64,000 nucleotides of DNA from Acidimicrobiaceae bacterium (GTDB lineage: Bacteria > Actinomycetota > Acidimicrobiia > Acidimicrobiales > Aldehydirespiratoraceae). Below the pieces are notes generated by a model. The model searched no databases. It worked only from the letters and a program-made list of their open reading frames with translations, and was not told the DNA's origin. A program made the translations under genes and the position numbers. This document shows, one piece after another, positions 40,077 through 49,355 of this stretch. The stretch covers positions 37,286 to 101,285 of the forward strand of contig VYFQ01000014.1 in assembly GCA_009842325.1 (NCBI GenBank). Direction: 5' to 3'. Position 1 is the stretch's first letter. Every line of letters starts with the position of its first letter.

Positions 40077-41249
40077 CTAGGCCGTCGCGATGAAGGCCGC
40101 CACCGTCTCTATGTGGGAGGTGAGCGGGAACAGGTCGACCACGGTCCAGCGGTCCAGGGTGTAGCCGCATTCGATTAGGCGGCCGGCGTCCTTGGCGAAC
40201 GACGACGGGTCGCAGCTCACCAGCACCACCAGGCGGGGCTTGCATGACAGCAGGGGGCGCACGGCCGCCTCGCCGATCCCGGAGCGGGCCGGGTCGGCCA
40301 CGAGGACGCTCGCCGGCGAGGCCCGCCACTTCTCCACCGGGATCCGCAGCACCTTGGCGCCCTCGCCCAGGTTGATCCGGGCGTCGGCCGCGGCGTCGAC
40401 GCTGCGCTCGATGGCGGTGACCTTGCGGCCGGATCCCGCCGTGCCAGCGAACAGCCCGACACCGGCGTAGGCGTCCACCAGGGGGCCGTCGGTAGCCAGA
40501 TCCTCCACCATCTCGGCCACCTCGTCGATGAGGGCCTCTGCCCCCGCGGGCCGGTTCTGGAAGAAGGACCGGGCCGAGATCCTCCACCGACGGCCCGACA
40601 ACTCCTCATGTATCCAGGCCCGCCGGTCGCTGTCGAGCTCGTCGGTGCCCACCACCATCACGTCGTCGGGGACGGCCACCTCGTCCACGGTGGGGTTGAC
40701 CACCACCATCCGCTCCCCGGTGCGGGATCCGACCCGGATGAACACGCCGTCGGCGGGGCCGTAACGGCCCTCGACCAGCAGCTCCTCAGCCCCATCGTCG
40801 ACCGCCCCACAGTCCTCGGGAATGACCACCTCGTGGCTGGAGCGGGCCATGAACCCGGCCCTCCCGTCCACCACCTTGGCCCGGACGGTGGTGCGGCCCC
40901 GGTCGGCGTCGAGCATCCGCAGGGCGGGGGCGGGCGCGTCCACGCCGTGGCGGGTGAGCTGGTCCACCACGATCGACGCCTTCATCCGCATCTGGGCCCG
41001 GGAGTCGACATGGAGCATGTCGCAGCCGCCGCAGCCCTCCAGGTGGTGCTCGCAGGCGATCGGAACGCGGTTCGGCGACTCCTCCAGCACCTCGATCACC
41101 CTGGCTCTGGCCCAGCGCCGATCGACGGTGTGGACCTCGGCGGTCACAAGCTCCCCGGGAAGGGCGCCCTCAACGAACACAACTCGCCCGTCGCAGCCCC
41201 TAGCCACCCCGACGCCGTCGCGCGCCGTGGCCGTCACCCGCAACTCCAC
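40077..41249 (-). CDS. TRAM-domain class I SAM-dependent RNA (uracil-5-)methyltransferase
   Basis: TrmA/RlmD-type RNA methyltransferase of 390 residues. The N-terminal TRAM domain spans about residues 1-60. Four-cysteine Fe-S site: CEHHLEGCGGCDM plus a later PEDCGA. The SAM motif is VDAYAGVGLFAGT, followed by VADPARSGIG, the catalytic VSCDPSSFAKDA and a terminal TSHIETVA. The target (23S U747/U1939 or tRNA U54) cannot be decided. GTG start at 41249. It is convergent with menB. Confidence 0.88.
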   Translation of the reverse strand: MELRVTATARDGVGVARGCDGRVVFVEGALPGELVTAEVHTVDRRWARARVIEVLEESPNRVPIACEHHLEGCGGCDMLHVDSRAQMRMKASIVVDQLTRHGVDAPAPALRMLDADRGRTTVRAKVVDGRAGFMARSSHEVVIPEDCGAVDDGAEELLVEGRYGPADGVFIRVGSRTGERMVVVNPTVDEVAVPDDVMVVGTDELDSDRRAWIHEELSGRRWRISARSFFQNRPAGAEALIDEVAEMVEDLATDGPLVDAYAGVGLFAGTAGSGRKVTAIERSVDAAADARINLGEGAKVLRIPVEKWRASPASVLVADPARSGIGEAAVRPLLSCKPRLVVLVSCDPSSFAKDAGRLIECGYTLDRWTVVDLFPLTSHIETVAAFIATA

Positions 41250-41372
41250 GAGGCGACGGTATCGGCGCGATCAGCGATAGCGACCGCCCTCCCCGATCGG
41301 CTTCCGTCCGGTGAGCTGGCGGCGGCTGCGACCAGGCTCCTCGCCCGGTCCCGGCGCGGTTAGGGTTCAAGC

Positions 41373-42029
41373 GTGGCTGTGGAGATAGCGCCTTCGGTGC
41401 TGGCGGCCGACGCCTCACGGCTGGGCGAGGAGTGCCGGGCCATCGCCGAGGCGGGCGCTCACCGGGTCCACTGGGACGTGATGGACGGCGTGTTCGTGCC
41501 CAACCTCACCTTCGGACCCGACGTGGTGGCGGCCTGCCGGCCGCTGGTAGACCTCCATTTCGAGGCCCACCTCATGGTGGTGAAGCCCGACGAGCTGGCC
41601 CCCCTCTACATCGAGGCCGGGTGCGACACCGTGCTGATCCATGCCGAGACCTGCCCGCACCTGCACCGCTCGCTGGCCGCCATCTCCGAAGCCGGCGCCC
41701 GCTGCGGCGTGGTGCTCAATCCCCACACCCCGGCGTCGAGCATCTCCGAAGTGATCCCGATGATCGACGAGGTGCTGGTGATGACGGTCAACCCCGGCTT
41801 CGGAGGGCAGCGCTACATCGCCTCAGTCGAGTCGAAGATCGCGGAAGTGCGCCGGATGATCGAAGAATCGGGCCGCGAAATCGACCTGGAGGTCGACGGC
41901 GGCATCACCGCGGCCACGGCTCCTGCCGCGGTCGCCGCCGGCGCCAACGTGCTGGTCGCGGGGTCAGCGGTGTTTGGTCACCGCGAGGGCCCAGCCATCG
42001 CCATAAAGGAACTGTCGGCCAGCGTCTGA
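41373..42029 (+). CDS. rpe: Ribulose-phosphate 3-epimerase
   Basis: Interconverts ribulose 5-phosphate and xylulose 5-phosphate, supplying the transketolase and transaldolase encoded at the start of the window. The 218-residue TIM barrel shows IAPSVLAADASRLGEE, VHWDVMDGVFVPNLTFGP (metal/catalytic Asp), LHFEAHLMV, MTVNPGFGGQRYI and LEVDGGITAATA, all canonical. GTG start at 41373. A long stem-loop follows the stop. Confidence 0.96.
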   Translation: MAVEIAPSVLAADASRLGEECRAIAEAGAHRVHWDVMDGVFVPNLTFGPDVVAACRPLVDLHFEAHLMVVKPDELAPLYIEAGCDTVLIHAETCPHLHRSLAAISEAGARCGVVLNPHTPASSISEVIPMIDEVLVMTVNPGFGGQRYIASVESKIAEVRRMIEESGREIDLEVDGGITAATAPAAVAAGANVLVAGSAVFGHREGPAIAIKELSASV

Positions 42030-42068
42030 GCTTCGTCCCGCTGCCAGTTCCCGCTGGTGCAGGCGGGC

Positions 42069-42152
42069 GGAGGGGGCGCACGAAGTCCGACCTGGCCGAA
42101 CGATAGGGCGAAGCCCGCTGAGGCCAGTCGGAGCTTCGTAGAAGCGCCCTCC
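42069..42152. terminator. Long stem-loop between convergent rpe and clpP
   Basis: The spacer between rpe (plus) and clpP (minus) folds on itself: ACGAAGTCCGACCTGGCC at 42080-42097 pairs with 42122-42139, apart from single-base bulges, and GGAGGG-GGCGC/GCGCCCTCC extends the base. The loop holds a GGGC-GAA-GCCC hairpin. Symmetric, so probably a bidirectional terminator. Confidence 0.6.
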
Positions 42153-42166
42153 GACCGCCGGGGGCG

Positions 42167-42796
42167 TTAGAGCATCTCGCCGCGCTTGACGATTACGTGG
42201 TCGATGATGCCGTAGTCCATGGCCTCCGAGGCCGTGAACCAGCGGTCGCGGTCGGAGTCGGCCTCGATCTGCTCGACGGTCTGGCCGGTGTGGTGGGCGA
42301 TGCGCTCCTGGAGCAGCTTCTTGGTGTAGGCCATCTGCTCGGCCTGGATGGCGATGTCGGTGGCCTGGCCCCGAACCCCTCCGAGGGGCTGGTGCATCAT
42401 GATCCGGGCGTGGGGCAGGGCGTAGCGCTTGCCGGGAGCCCCCGCGCACAGCAGGAACTGCCCCATCGAGGCGCCCAGGCCGATACAGATCGTTCCCACC
42501 TCGGGCTGGATGAACTGCATGGTGTCGTAGATCGCCATGCCGGACGTGACCGAGCCGCCGGGGCTGTTGATGTACAGCCAGATCGGCCTGCTGGCGTCCT
42601 GGCCCTCCAAGTACAGCAGCTGGGCCATGATGAAGTTGGCGATCTCGTCGTTGACGTCTGAGCCGAGCACCACGATGCGGTCCTGCAACAGCCGGTTGTA
42701 CACCTCGCTGTGACGGTTGGCGACAGTGGTCGGCGTTTCGAAGCCGACCTCGTCGGGATCGGGACGGAGCCGGGGCGGCGGTGAATGCGACGTCAT
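42167..42796 (-). CDS. clpP: ATP-dependent Clp protease proteolytic subunit
   Basis: Serine protease subunit of 209 residues that forms the ClpP barrel and works with ClpX or ClpC. The nucleophile is in [13 protein letters not shown], the catalytic histidine in [11 protein letters not shown], and the Asp follows in [37 protein letters not shown] is the oxyanion loop. The ATG at 42796 (MTSHSPPPR) is reasonable; the frame runs further back through the tRNA gene and is not protein there. Actinobacteria commonly have two clpP genes; only one is here. Confidence 0.95.
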   Translation of the reverse strand: MTSHSPPPRLRPDPDEVGFETPTTVANRHSEVYNRLLQDRIVVLGSDVNDEIANFIMAQLLYLEGQDASRPIWLYINSPGGSVTSGMAIYDTMQFIQPEVGTICIGLGASMGQFLLCAGAPGKRYALPHARIMMHQPLGGVRGQATDIAIQAEQMAYTKKLLQERIAHHTGQTVEQIEADSDRDRWFTASEAMDYGIIDHVIVKRGEML

Positions 42797-42884
42797 GGAG
42801 AGGAGGCTACCGGTGCCGCACGCGGGCAGAACCCCATCGTGCGGACCTGACGGCGGTGGGCCGACCGATACCCTGATCGGACTC

Positions 42885-42969
42885 GCGGACGTGGCGGAAT
42901 CAGGCAGACGCGCTGGGTTTAGGTCCCAGTACCCGCAAGGGTGTGGGGGTTCGAATCCCCCCGTCCGCA
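42885..42969 (+). tRNA. tRNA-Leu (anticodon UAG)
   Basis: An 85-base class II tRNA. Acceptor stem GCGGACG pairs with CGTCCGC (42962-42968), with A as discriminator. The anticodon stem CTGGG/CCCAG encloses TTTAGGT, giving anticodon TAG. A long variable arm (TACCCGCAAGGGTG) and the T-loop GTTCGAATC are present. CCA is not encoded (CCC follows). Confidence 0.96.
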
Positions 42970-42990
42970 CCCACGAAGGGAGGCAACCAG

Positions 42991-43725
42991 GTGCCCACAG
43001 CCATCGTCACCGGCGGAGCTAGAGGTCTGGGCCGGGTCTACTGCGCGGCCCTGGCCGGCGAAGGGTTCGACATCGTCGTGGCCGACCTGCTCGACACCAC
43101 CGAGGCCGTCGACGAGATCACCGCCGGCGGCGGCCGGGCCATCGGCTGCCGCACCGACGTGAGTTCCGCGGCCGACACCGAGGCTCTGGCCGCGGCCGCA
43201 GCCGGCGCGTTCGGCACCATCGACGTGCTGATCAACAACGCCGCCTACTACTCCCAGATCACCCGCAGCCCGTTCTACGAGGTCTCGCTACAGGAATGGG
43301 ACCGGGCCTTCGAGGTCAACGTGCGGGGCGCCTGGCTCGCCTGCTGCGCGGTCTACCCCTACATGAAGAAGCAGGGGTCGGGGAAGATCATCAACATCTC
43401 CTCCACCACCTGCTTCAAGGGCACGGTCGGCTTTCCCCACTACGTAGTGAGCAAGACCGCCCTCATCGGATTGACCCGCTGCCTGGCCGAAGAGCTCGGT
43501 CCCGACGGCATAACGGTCAACACCGTCACCCCCGACCTGATACCCAATCCGTTGCTGCGTCCCTCCGACACCGCCAGCGACGAGTTCGTGGTGGCCGGGC
43601 GCTCCATCAAGCGCACCCAGGTCCCCGAGGACATGGTCGGAACGATCCTCTACTTGGCGGGCCGCGGCTCCGACTTCCTGACCGGCCAGAACATCGTGGT
43701 CAACGGGGGTGCCTTCTACCACTAG
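42991..43725 (+). CDS. Short-chain dehydrogenase/reductase (FabG-like)
   Basis: A 244-residue NAD(P)-dependent oxidoreductase. [15 protein letters not shown] (cofactor motif), [10 protein letters not shown] (NNA-type), [10 protein letters not shown] (catalytic Ser) and [11 protein letters not shown] (Tyr-x3-Lys), ending VVNGGAFYH. Substrate unknown. The GTG at 42991 follows GGGAGG by seven bases and begins only 22 bases after the tRNA-Leu, so transcripts may be shared. It precedes the E1 alpha/beta genes and may serve the same pathway, for example reduction or oxidation of a ketone intermediate; that is inference. Confidence 0.87.
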   Translation: MPTAIVTGGARGLGRVYCAALAGEGFDIVVADLLDTTEAVDEITAGGGRAIGCRTDVSSAADTEALAAAAAGAFGTIDVLINNAAYYSQITRSPFYEVSLQEWDRAFEVNVRGAWLACCAVYPYMKKQGSGKIINISSTTCFKGTVGFPHYVVSKTALIGLTRCLAEELGPDGITVNTVTPDLIPNPLLRPSDTASDEFVVAGRSIKRTQVPEDMVGTILYLAGRGSDFLTGQNIVVNGGAFYH

Positions 43726-43759
43726 GCCGCCCTTCCGCTCGGCCTCTAGCCTGAGTCGA

Positions 43760-44818
43760 ATGCCGGTGAGTGGAGCGCCGTACGGCGCGCACCAGATCGT
43801 CTTGCCCGAGCCATTCGACGAGTCGCTGAAGGACGCCCCCATCGATCTCGAGACCCGGATCGAGATGTTCCGCAAGCAGCACCAGATCCGGCAACTCGAG
43901 AAGCGGCTGTACACCCTGTTCCTGGAAGGGCTGGTGAGGGGCACCAGCCACCAGTCCATGGGCATGGAGGCCACCAGCGCGGCGTTCGGCGCGGCGCTGC
44001 GCCCCGACGACTACAGCTTCAACACCTACCGCGGCCACGGCCACACCGTCGCCCGGGGCGTCCCACCGGAGCCGATCATCGCCGAGCTGCTGGGCAAGGC
44101 GACCGGATTGGTGGGCGGCAAGGGCGGGTCGATGCACCTGACCTCGGTGGAGCACGGGATGATGGGCAGCTACGCCATCATCGGCGCCCACCTGTGCATC
44201 GCCAACGGCGCGGCGTGGTCGGCCAAGCTGCGGGGCACGGACCAGGTGGCGGTGGCATTCTTCGGCGACGGGGCCACCAATATCGGGGCGTTCCACGAGG
44301 CCGTCAACTACGCGGCCAACTACCGGCTCGGCACCATCTTCGTGTGCGAGAACAACCTTTACATGGAGTACACGCCAATTGCGGAGGTCACCCCGGTGAC
44401 GCATCCGGCGGCCGACCGTGCCCCGGCCTACGGACTGGACGCCGCCATCGTCGACGGCAACGACGCCGACGCGGTCTACCTCGCGGCTCGGACTGCGATC
44501 GAGCGGGCCCGCACCGGCGGCGGGCCGTCGATCATCGAGGCCAAGACCTACCGCCACGGTGGTCACAGCCGCGCCGATCCGGGCAAGTACCGCCCTGACC
44601 CCGAGGTCGAAGCGTGGTTGGAGCACGATCCCATCCCGATGTACCACCAGCGTCTCCTCGATCTCGGTGTCGGCGAGGACCGTCTCACGGCGATCATCCA
44701 GGAGGTGGCGGCCGAGATCGACCGGGCCGCTGAGGCGGCCAAGAGCGCTCCCGAGCCTCCCGCGGAGGCGCTCTGGACCAACGTGTGGGCGAATGGGGGC
44801 TCCCAGTGGCGGAACTGA
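43760..44818 (+). CDS. 2-oxo acid / acetoin dehydrogenase E1 component, alpha subunit
   Basis: Thiamine-diphosphate decarboxylase subunit of 352 residues. GTSHQSMGMEATSAAFG, TYRGHGHTVARG, GGKGGSMHL and the ThDP site FFGDGATNIGAFHEA...CENNLYMEYTP are clear, followed by the phosphorylation-loop-like YRHGGHSRADPGKYR. Acetoin dehydrogenase and pyruvate dehydrogenase E1 alpha are hard to tell apart; the short N-terminus and small size lean to the acetoin type. The beta subunit overlaps by 13 bases. No E2 or E3 gene is in the window. Confidence 0.87.
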   Translation: MPVSGAPYGAHQIVLPEPFDESLKDAPIDLETRIEMFRKQHQIRQLEKRLYTLFLEGLVRGTSHQSMGMEATSAAFGAALRPDDYSFNTYRGHGHTVARGVPPEPIIAELLGKATGLVGGKGGSMHLTSVEHGMMGSYAIIGAHLCIANGAAWSAKLRGTDQVAVAFFGDGATNIGAFHEAVNYAANYRLGTIFVCENNLYMEYTPIAEVTPVTHPAADRAPAYGLDAAIVDGNDADAVYLAARTAIERARTGGGPSIIEAKTYRHGGHSRADPGKYRPDPEVEAWLEHDPIPMYHQRLLDLGVGEDRLTAIIQEVAAEIDRAAEAAKSAPEPPAEALWTNVWANGGSQWRN

Positions 44819-45780
44819 CCTACCGGGAGGCGGTGGCGGCCGGCATCGCCCAGGAGATGCGCCGAGACCCTTCCGTCGTGTTCCTCGGCGAGGATGTGGG
44901 CGGGGCCGGCGGCGTCTTCAAGACCACGGCCGGCCTGCTGGAGGAGTTCGGACCCGACCGGGTGGTCGACACGCCCATATCCGAGCAGGCCATTCTCGGC
45001 GCAGCCATGGGAGCGGCCATGACGGGGCTGCGGCCCATCGCCGAGATCATGTTCGCGGACTTCTTCGCGGTCTGCTGGGACTTCGTCGCCAACGAGATCG
45101 CGAAGTCGCGCTACATGACCGACGGCATGGTCGGCTGCCCGCTGGTCATCCGGTCCGGCAACGGCGCGGGCCTGCGCTTCGGTGCCCAGCATTCGCAGAG
45201 CATCGAGAACTGGGCCATGGCCGTCCCCGGCGTCAAGGTGGTCGCACCATCCACGCCGAAGGACCTGATCGGGCTGATGGCCGCCTCGGTCCGCGATCCC
45301 GACCCCGTTCTGCTGTTCGAGCACAAGGCGCTCTACCCCTCCAAGGGCGAGGTCCCCGAGGGCGAGATCGTCGACGAGTTGGGCAAAGCCCGTGTGCTGA
45401 GGGAGGGATCCGACGCCACGGTGGTGGCTCTGGCCCTGATGGTGCCGCGAGCGCTGGAGGCGGCTGACCGTCTCGCGGCCGAGGGCATCCACCTGACCGT
45501 CATCGACCTCCGCAGCCTGGTCCCGCTGGACACCGCCACGATCCTCCGATCGGTGGCCCAGACCAGCCGGCTGTTCACCGTGGAGGAGAACCCGCGCCTG
45601 TGCGGTTGGGGCGCCGAGATCTGCTCGATCGTCTCCGAGGAGGCGTTCTGGGATCTCGACGGCCCGATCGTGCGGATCACAACGCCGCACCTGCCGCTCG
45701 CTTCGGCTCCCAACCTGGAGGATCTGGCCCTGCCCGATGCCGACCGCATCGCGGCCACGATCAAGGCTGCACTGGGCTGA
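44806..45780 (+). CDS. 2-oxo acid / acetoin dehydrogenase E1 component, beta subunit
   Basis: The 324-residue partner of the preceding gene. ELTYREAVAAGIAQEM, FLGEDVGGAGGVFKTT, DTPISEQAILGAAMGAAMTG (catalytic Glu region), GLRFGAQHSQSIENW, and LRSLVPLDTATIL with the C-terminal transketolase domain TVEENPRLCGWGAEI. The GTG at 44806 (VAELTYRE) lies seven bases after GGGGG; an in-frame GTG at 44785 would add seven residues. The neighbouring rdgB gene converges with six bases between stops. Confidence 0.88.
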   Translation: MAELTYREAVAAGIAQEMRRDPSVVFLGEDVGGAGGVFKTTAGLLEEFGPDRVVDTPISEQAILGAAMGAAMTGLRPIAEIMFADFFAVCWDFVANEIAKSRYMTDGMVGCPLVIRSGNGAGLRFGAQHSQSIENWAMAVPGVKVVAPSTPKDLIGLMAASVRDPDPVLLFEHKALYPSKGEVPEGEIVDELGKARVLREGSDATVVALALMVPRALEAADRLAAEGIHLTVIDLRSLVPLDTATILRSVAQTSRLFTVEENPRLCGWGAEICSIVSEEAFWDLDGPIVRITTPHLPLASAPNLEDLALPDADRIAATIKAALG

Positions 45781-45786
45781 CGCCGG

Positions 45787-46368
45787 CTAGCCCTGGAGCA
45801 GTTCCAGCAACATCCGGAGTGCTCGGGCGCGGTGGCTCATGTCGTTCTTGGCGGCCGGGCCCATCTCCGAGAAGGTGAGGCCGCCGGCCTCGGCTGGGGC
45901 GAACACCGGGTCGTAGCCGAAGCCGCCCGTGCCTCGGGGCACCGTTGTGATGGCGCCCTCGACGGTGCCCTCAGCCACGACGCTGGCACCGTCCGGGAAC
46001 CAGACCGCGGCCACAGTCCGGAACCGGGCCGTCCGTTGCGATGGCTCCACGTCGCGCATCTCGTCCAGCAGCCGGGCCAGGTTGTCGGCGTAGCTCGCGC
46101 CGGGACCTGCGTACCGGGCCGAGTACACGCCGGGGGCGCCGCCCAAGGCGTCGACTTCCAGGCCGGTGTCGTCGGCCAGGGCCGCCGCTCCCGCGAAGTC
46201 GCACACGGCCCGGGCCTTGAGGATGGCGTTGCCCTCCAGGCTGTCGGCGTCCTCGACGACCTCGCCCATGCCGTCCGGGCGGGGCAGCAGCACGGCGTGG
46301 CCCTCCAGCACCTCGGCCATCTCGGCCACCTTGTCGGGATTGGCGCTGGCGCAGACCAGCTCGATCAT
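45787..46368 (-). CDS. rdgB: Non-canonical purine NTP pyrophosphatase
   Basis: House-cleaning enzyme that hydrolyses dITP and XTP. The 193-residue protein has [42 protein letters not shown] and [24 protein letters not shown], ending [11 protein letters not shown]. The ATG at 46368 overlaps the rph stop (ATGA), a common gene pair. The frame is open further upstream across rph but that part is not this protein. Confidence 0.95.
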   Translation of the reverse strand: MIELVCASANPDKVAEMAEVLEGHAVLLPRPDGMGEVVEDADSLEGNAILKARAVCDFAGAAALADDTGLEVDALGGAPGVYSARYAGPGASYADNLARLLDEMRDVEPSQRTARFRTVAAVWFPDGASVVAEGTVEGAITTVPRGTGGFGYDPVFAPAEAGGLTFSEMGPAAKNDMSHRARALRMLLELLQG

Positions 46369-47105
46369 CTGGGAGCGGGAGGACTTGCGAGCATCGACCG
46401 CTGCGCGGCCACGATCTCCGAGATCCCCTTCGAGGCCAGGTCGAGAAGCTCGTCGAGCTGGGACCGCGTGAAGGGTCGGCCCTCGGCGGTGCCCTGCACC
46501 TCTACCAGCTCGCCCTCGCCGGTCATGACCACATTGAAGTCCACGTCGGCACGGGAGTCCTCGGAGTAGGGCAGGTCCAGCAGTGCCACGCCGTCTATCA
46601 GGCCGACGCTCACCGCGGCGCACTCCCCCACAATCGGCGACGCCTTCAGCTCGCCGGCCTGTATCAGCCGGGTCACCGCGTCGTGCAGGGCCAGATACCC
46701 CCCGCAGATCGACGCGGTGCGGGTGCCGCCGTCGGCCTGCAGCACGTCGCAGTCCACGATCACCTGGCGCTGCGGAAGCGCAGCCAGGTCGACGACCGTC
46801 CGCAGCGACCGACCGATGAGGCGCTGGATTTCCTTGGTGCGGCCGCCCACGCGGCGGGAGACCCGCTCCGGCGACGATCCCGGCAGCATCGAGTACTCGG
46901 CGGTGAGCCACCCGCTGCCGCGCTCGCGCATCCACCGGGGCACGTCGTCGCTGATCGACGCCGTGCACAGCACCCGGGTAGCCCCGAACTCCGCCAGCAC
47001 GGATCCGTCGGCCATGGTGGTGTAGTCGCGCCGGAACCTCAGCGGTCGCAGCTCGTCGGGCCTGCGACCGTCGGCGCGCCGACCGTCGGCATCAATGGCG
47101 GTCAT
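46365..47105 (-). CDS. rph: Ribonuclease PH
   Basis: Phosphorolytic 3'-5' exoribonuclease for tRNA 3' processing; 246 residues. [13 protein letters not shown] at the N-terminus, [36 protein letters not shown] (the substrate-binding arginines), [19 protein letters not shown] and [21 protein letters not shown] are all typical. The start at 47105 is GTG/ATG-type after a short spacer from the upstream hydrolase gene. Operon with rdgB. Confidence 0.96.
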   Translation of the reverse strand: MTAIDADGRRADGRRPDELRPLRFRRDYTTMADGSVLAEFGATRVLCTASISDDVPRWMRERGSGWLTAEYSMLPGSSPERVSRRVGGRTKEIQRLIGRSLRTVVDLAALPQRQVIVDCDVLQADGGTRTASICGGYLALHDAVTRLIQAGELKASPIVGECAAVSVGLIDGVALLDLPYSEDSRADVDFNVVMTGEGELVEVQGTAEGRPFTRSQLDELLDLASKGISEIVAAQRSMLASPPAPR

Positions 47106-47115
47106 TGCAGGTGCC

Positions 47116-47859
47116 TCACACCGTCATGACCAGACCGGGGCGGGCCACGTCGACGGGGCCGTCGAACACCTCGCTGGCCTCTGCGAACTGGGCGTCGGGA
47201 TCGCAGCCTGGAGCCAGATGGGTGAGCACCAGGCGCTCCACTCCGGCTACCGACGCGGCCCGGGCGGCCTCGCGGGCGCTCATGTGAGGGATGCCCTGGC
47301 CCTCGTGTTGACAGCCGTGGCTGGCGTCGCACATGGCGACGTGTATGCCCTCACCCAGCGAGCGGAAGTCCCACCCGGGCCCGGAGTCGGAGCTGAAGGC
47401 GAAGGATCGGCCGCCCGAGTCCACCCGCACGGCCATGGTCTCCACCGGATGGTCGGTGGTGGCGAAGCTCCACCGCTGATCGCCCACGGTCACCTTCGAA
47501 GTCGCGTCGATCACCGTCCACGCCAGAGGATCGGACTTGCCCGAGCGCAACACTGTGATGGCCCGGTCCATGGCCCGGGTCTCGGCCGTTCCGTAGACGG
47601 GAACGTTGCTGCGGGGCACGAACCAGATGAAGACGTTGCGGATCACCGGCAACTCCAGCCAGTGATCGGGATGGCAGTGGGTGGTGATGATGGCGCTGAG
47701 ATCGGCCAGATCGATGGACTCCTGCAGCGGTCCCAGCGTCCCGGGGCCGCAGTCGAGCAGCACCGAGGCACCGGGACTTCGCACCAGGTAGCCGGTGCAG
47801 GGGTTGTCGGGCGCGGCGTAGCTGCCGCTGCACCCGAGGACCGTGACCGTCAGCGCCAC
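47116..47859 (-). CDS. Metallo-beta-lactamase-fold hydrolase (RNase Z-like)
   Basis: A 247-residue MBL-fold protein. [33 protein letters not shown], the zinc motif TTHCHPDHW (His-x-His-x-Asp-His), later histidines in [17 protein letters not shown] and LTHLAPGCD. This pattern is typical of the RNase Z/elaC-like subgroup seen before rph in actinobacteria, where it has been annotated simply as MBL-fold hydrolase; whether it cuts tRNA 3' trailers is unproven. It lies 10 bases upstream of rph on the same strand. Confidence 0.85.
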   Translation of the reverse strand: MALTVTVLGCSGSYAAPDNPCTGYLVRSPGASVLLDCGPGTLGPLQESIDLADLSAIITTHCHPDHWLELPVIRNVFIWFVPRSNVPVYGTAETRAMDRAITVLRSGKSDPLAWTVIDATSKVTVGDQRWSFATTDHPVETMAVRVDSGGRSFAFSSDSGPGWDFRSLGEGIHVAMCDASHGCQHEGQGIPHMSAREAARAASVAGVERLVLTHLAPGCDPDAQFAEASEVFDGPVDVARPGLVMTV

Positions 47860-47892
47860 CGGAGTACTCCGGGTCGAGCGCCCGGCGCTCCC

Positions 47893-48054
47893 CTAGCGCT
47901 CCTCCTTGAAGACCACATGCTTGCGGATCACCGGGTCGTACTTCTTGAGCTCGATGCGGTGACGGGTGTTGGTCTTGTTCTTGGTAGTCACGTAGGTGTA
48001 GCCGGTGCCGGCGGTGGACCGCAGCTTGATGATGGGACGCTTGTCGCTGGCCAT
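47893..48054 (-). CDS. rpmG: 50S ribosomal protein L33
   Basis: A 53-residue ribosomal protein: [52 protein letters not shown]. It has no cysteines, so it is the zinc-free form, as in E. coli L33. GAGAGGG precedes the ATG at 48054. It forms a pair with rpmB, 15 bases away on the same strand. Confidence 0.95.
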   Translation of the reverse strand: MASDKRPIIKLRSTAGTGYTYVTTKNKTNTRHRIELKKYDPVIRKHVVFKEER

Positions 48055-48069
48055 CGCCCTCTCCTTGCT

Positions 48070-48306
48070 CTAGACCTTGCGGCCGTTGCGGCGCATCTCG
48101 GCCACCACGCTCTCGATGCCCCGCTTGTCGATGGTCTTGATGGCCTTGGTGCTCAGACGCAGCTTGATCCAGCGCTTCTCGCTGGGCAGGTAGTAGCGCT
48201 TGGTCTGGACGTTGGGATCCCAGCGACGGCTGGAGCGACGGTGCGAATGCGAGAGCTGCTTGCCGAACTGCGGCTTCTTGCCGGTGACCTGGCAGATCTT
48301 GGACAT
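48070..48306 (-). CDS. rpmB: 50S ribosomal protein L28
   Basis: A 78-residue ribosomal protein: [70 protein letters not shown]. Only one cysteine (residue 5), so it is not a zinc-ribbon form. A GAAAG run precedes the ATG at 48306. Operon with rpmG. Confidence 0.95.
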   Translation of the reverse strand: MSKICQVTGKKPQFGKQLSHSHRRSSRRWDPNVQTKRYYLPSEKRWIKLRLSTKAIKTIDKRGIESVVAEMRRNGRKV

Positions 48307-48385
48307 TCGAGAAAGGGTAGCGAGGCTCCGCCCGCGCTCCACTGGAATGTGACGGATGACCGCGGCCGGCGTCGGCCAGCCGCCA

Positions 48386-49333
48386 CTAGAAGTAGATGAT
48401 CTCCGAGGCCCGCTCGGCCACCTCGTCGAGGTCGCCGGTCCAGGCCCGGCTCGACAGGTACTTCCAACCGCCGTCGCACACGATGAACACCACCGTGCCG
48501 GCGTCGATCCGCTCGGCCACCCGGACCGCCCCGGCCAGGGCCGCGCCCGACGACAGGCCGGCGAAGATGCCGGCATCGGCCAGCTGGCGGGTGTACTCCA
48601 CCGACTCGCGGGGCCGCACGATCCGCTTGCCGCTGAGCAGGTCGGACCCGCCCCACTTCTCGTAGACCGGCGGTATGAAGCCGTCGTCGAGGTTGCGCAG
48701 GCCGTCGACCATCTCGCCCGCGGGCGGCTCCACGGCATACACCTCGATGTCGGGGTGGGCCTCCTTGAGGTAGGTCCCGACGCCCATGAGGGTTCCGCTC
48801 GTGCCCAGGCCGGCCACGAAGTGGGTCACGTCGGGCACGTCGCGCAGGATCTCGGGCCCGGTTGTCTCGTAGTGGACACGGGGGTTGGCCTCGTTGGCGT
48901 ACTGGTACAGGAACACCCAGTCGGGTTGGTGCAGGGCCATCTGGCGGGCCAGGCGCACCGCGCCGTTGGATCCCTCGGCACCGGGCGACGGCACGATGTC
49001 GGCTCCGAACACCTCCAGCATCTGGCGGCGCTCGGGCGAGGTGTTCTCGGGCATCACAACCGTTATGGGGTAGCCGCGGATCCGGGCGATCATCGCCAGG
49101 GCGATGCCGGTGTTGCCCGAGGACGGCTCCAGTATCCGCTTGCCGGGGCCGAGGGTGCCGTCGGCCTCCGCGTCGAGCACCATGGCCTTGGCGATGCGGT
49201 CCTTGACCGAGCCGGTCGGGTTGGCGCTCTCGAGCTTGGCCACCAGCCGGACGTCGGGGTTGGGGCTCAGCTGCGAGACATCCACGGCCGGCGTGTTCCC
49301 GATGAGGTCGAGTGCGTCCCGCTTGAGGGCCAT
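48386..49333 (-). CDS. cysM: Cysteine synthase, actinobacterial CysM type
   Basis: PLP enzyme of 315 residues. The PLP lysine lies in NPTGSVKDR, and [13 protein letters not shown] binds the amino acid. The loops [33 protein letters not shown] and [16 protein letters not shown] match the mycobacterial CysM pattern, which uses O-phosphoserine and a thiocarboxylated carrier protein (CysO) rather than free sulfide. A Mec-type peptidase that would release cysteine from CysO is encoded 3 kb away; CysO itself is not seen. Classical O-acetylserine sulfhydrylase remains possible. Confidence 0.85.
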   Translation of the reverse strand: MALKRDALDLIGNTPAVDVSQLSPNPDVRLVAKLESANPTGSVKDRIAKAMVLDAEADGTLGPGKRILEPSSGNTGIALAMIARIRGYPITVVMPENTSPERRQMLEVFGADIVPSPGAEGSNGAVRLARQMALHQPDWVFLYQYANEANPRVHYETTGPEILRDVPDVTHFVAGLGTSGTLMGVGTYLKEAHPDIEVYAVEPPAGEMVDGLRNLDDGFIPPVYEKWGGSDLLSGKRIVRPRESVEYTRQLADAGIFAGLSSGAALAGAVRVAERIDAGTVVFIVCDGGWKYLSSRAWTGDLDEVAERASEIIYF

Positions 49334-49355
49334 GTGGCGTGGTCCTGTGGTCGTC

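Noticed and set aside
47893..48306. Zur-controlled alternative ribosomal proteins
   Set aside because: L33 and L28 lack zinc cysteines, but so do many primary copies; no Zur-like palindrome was seen upstream.
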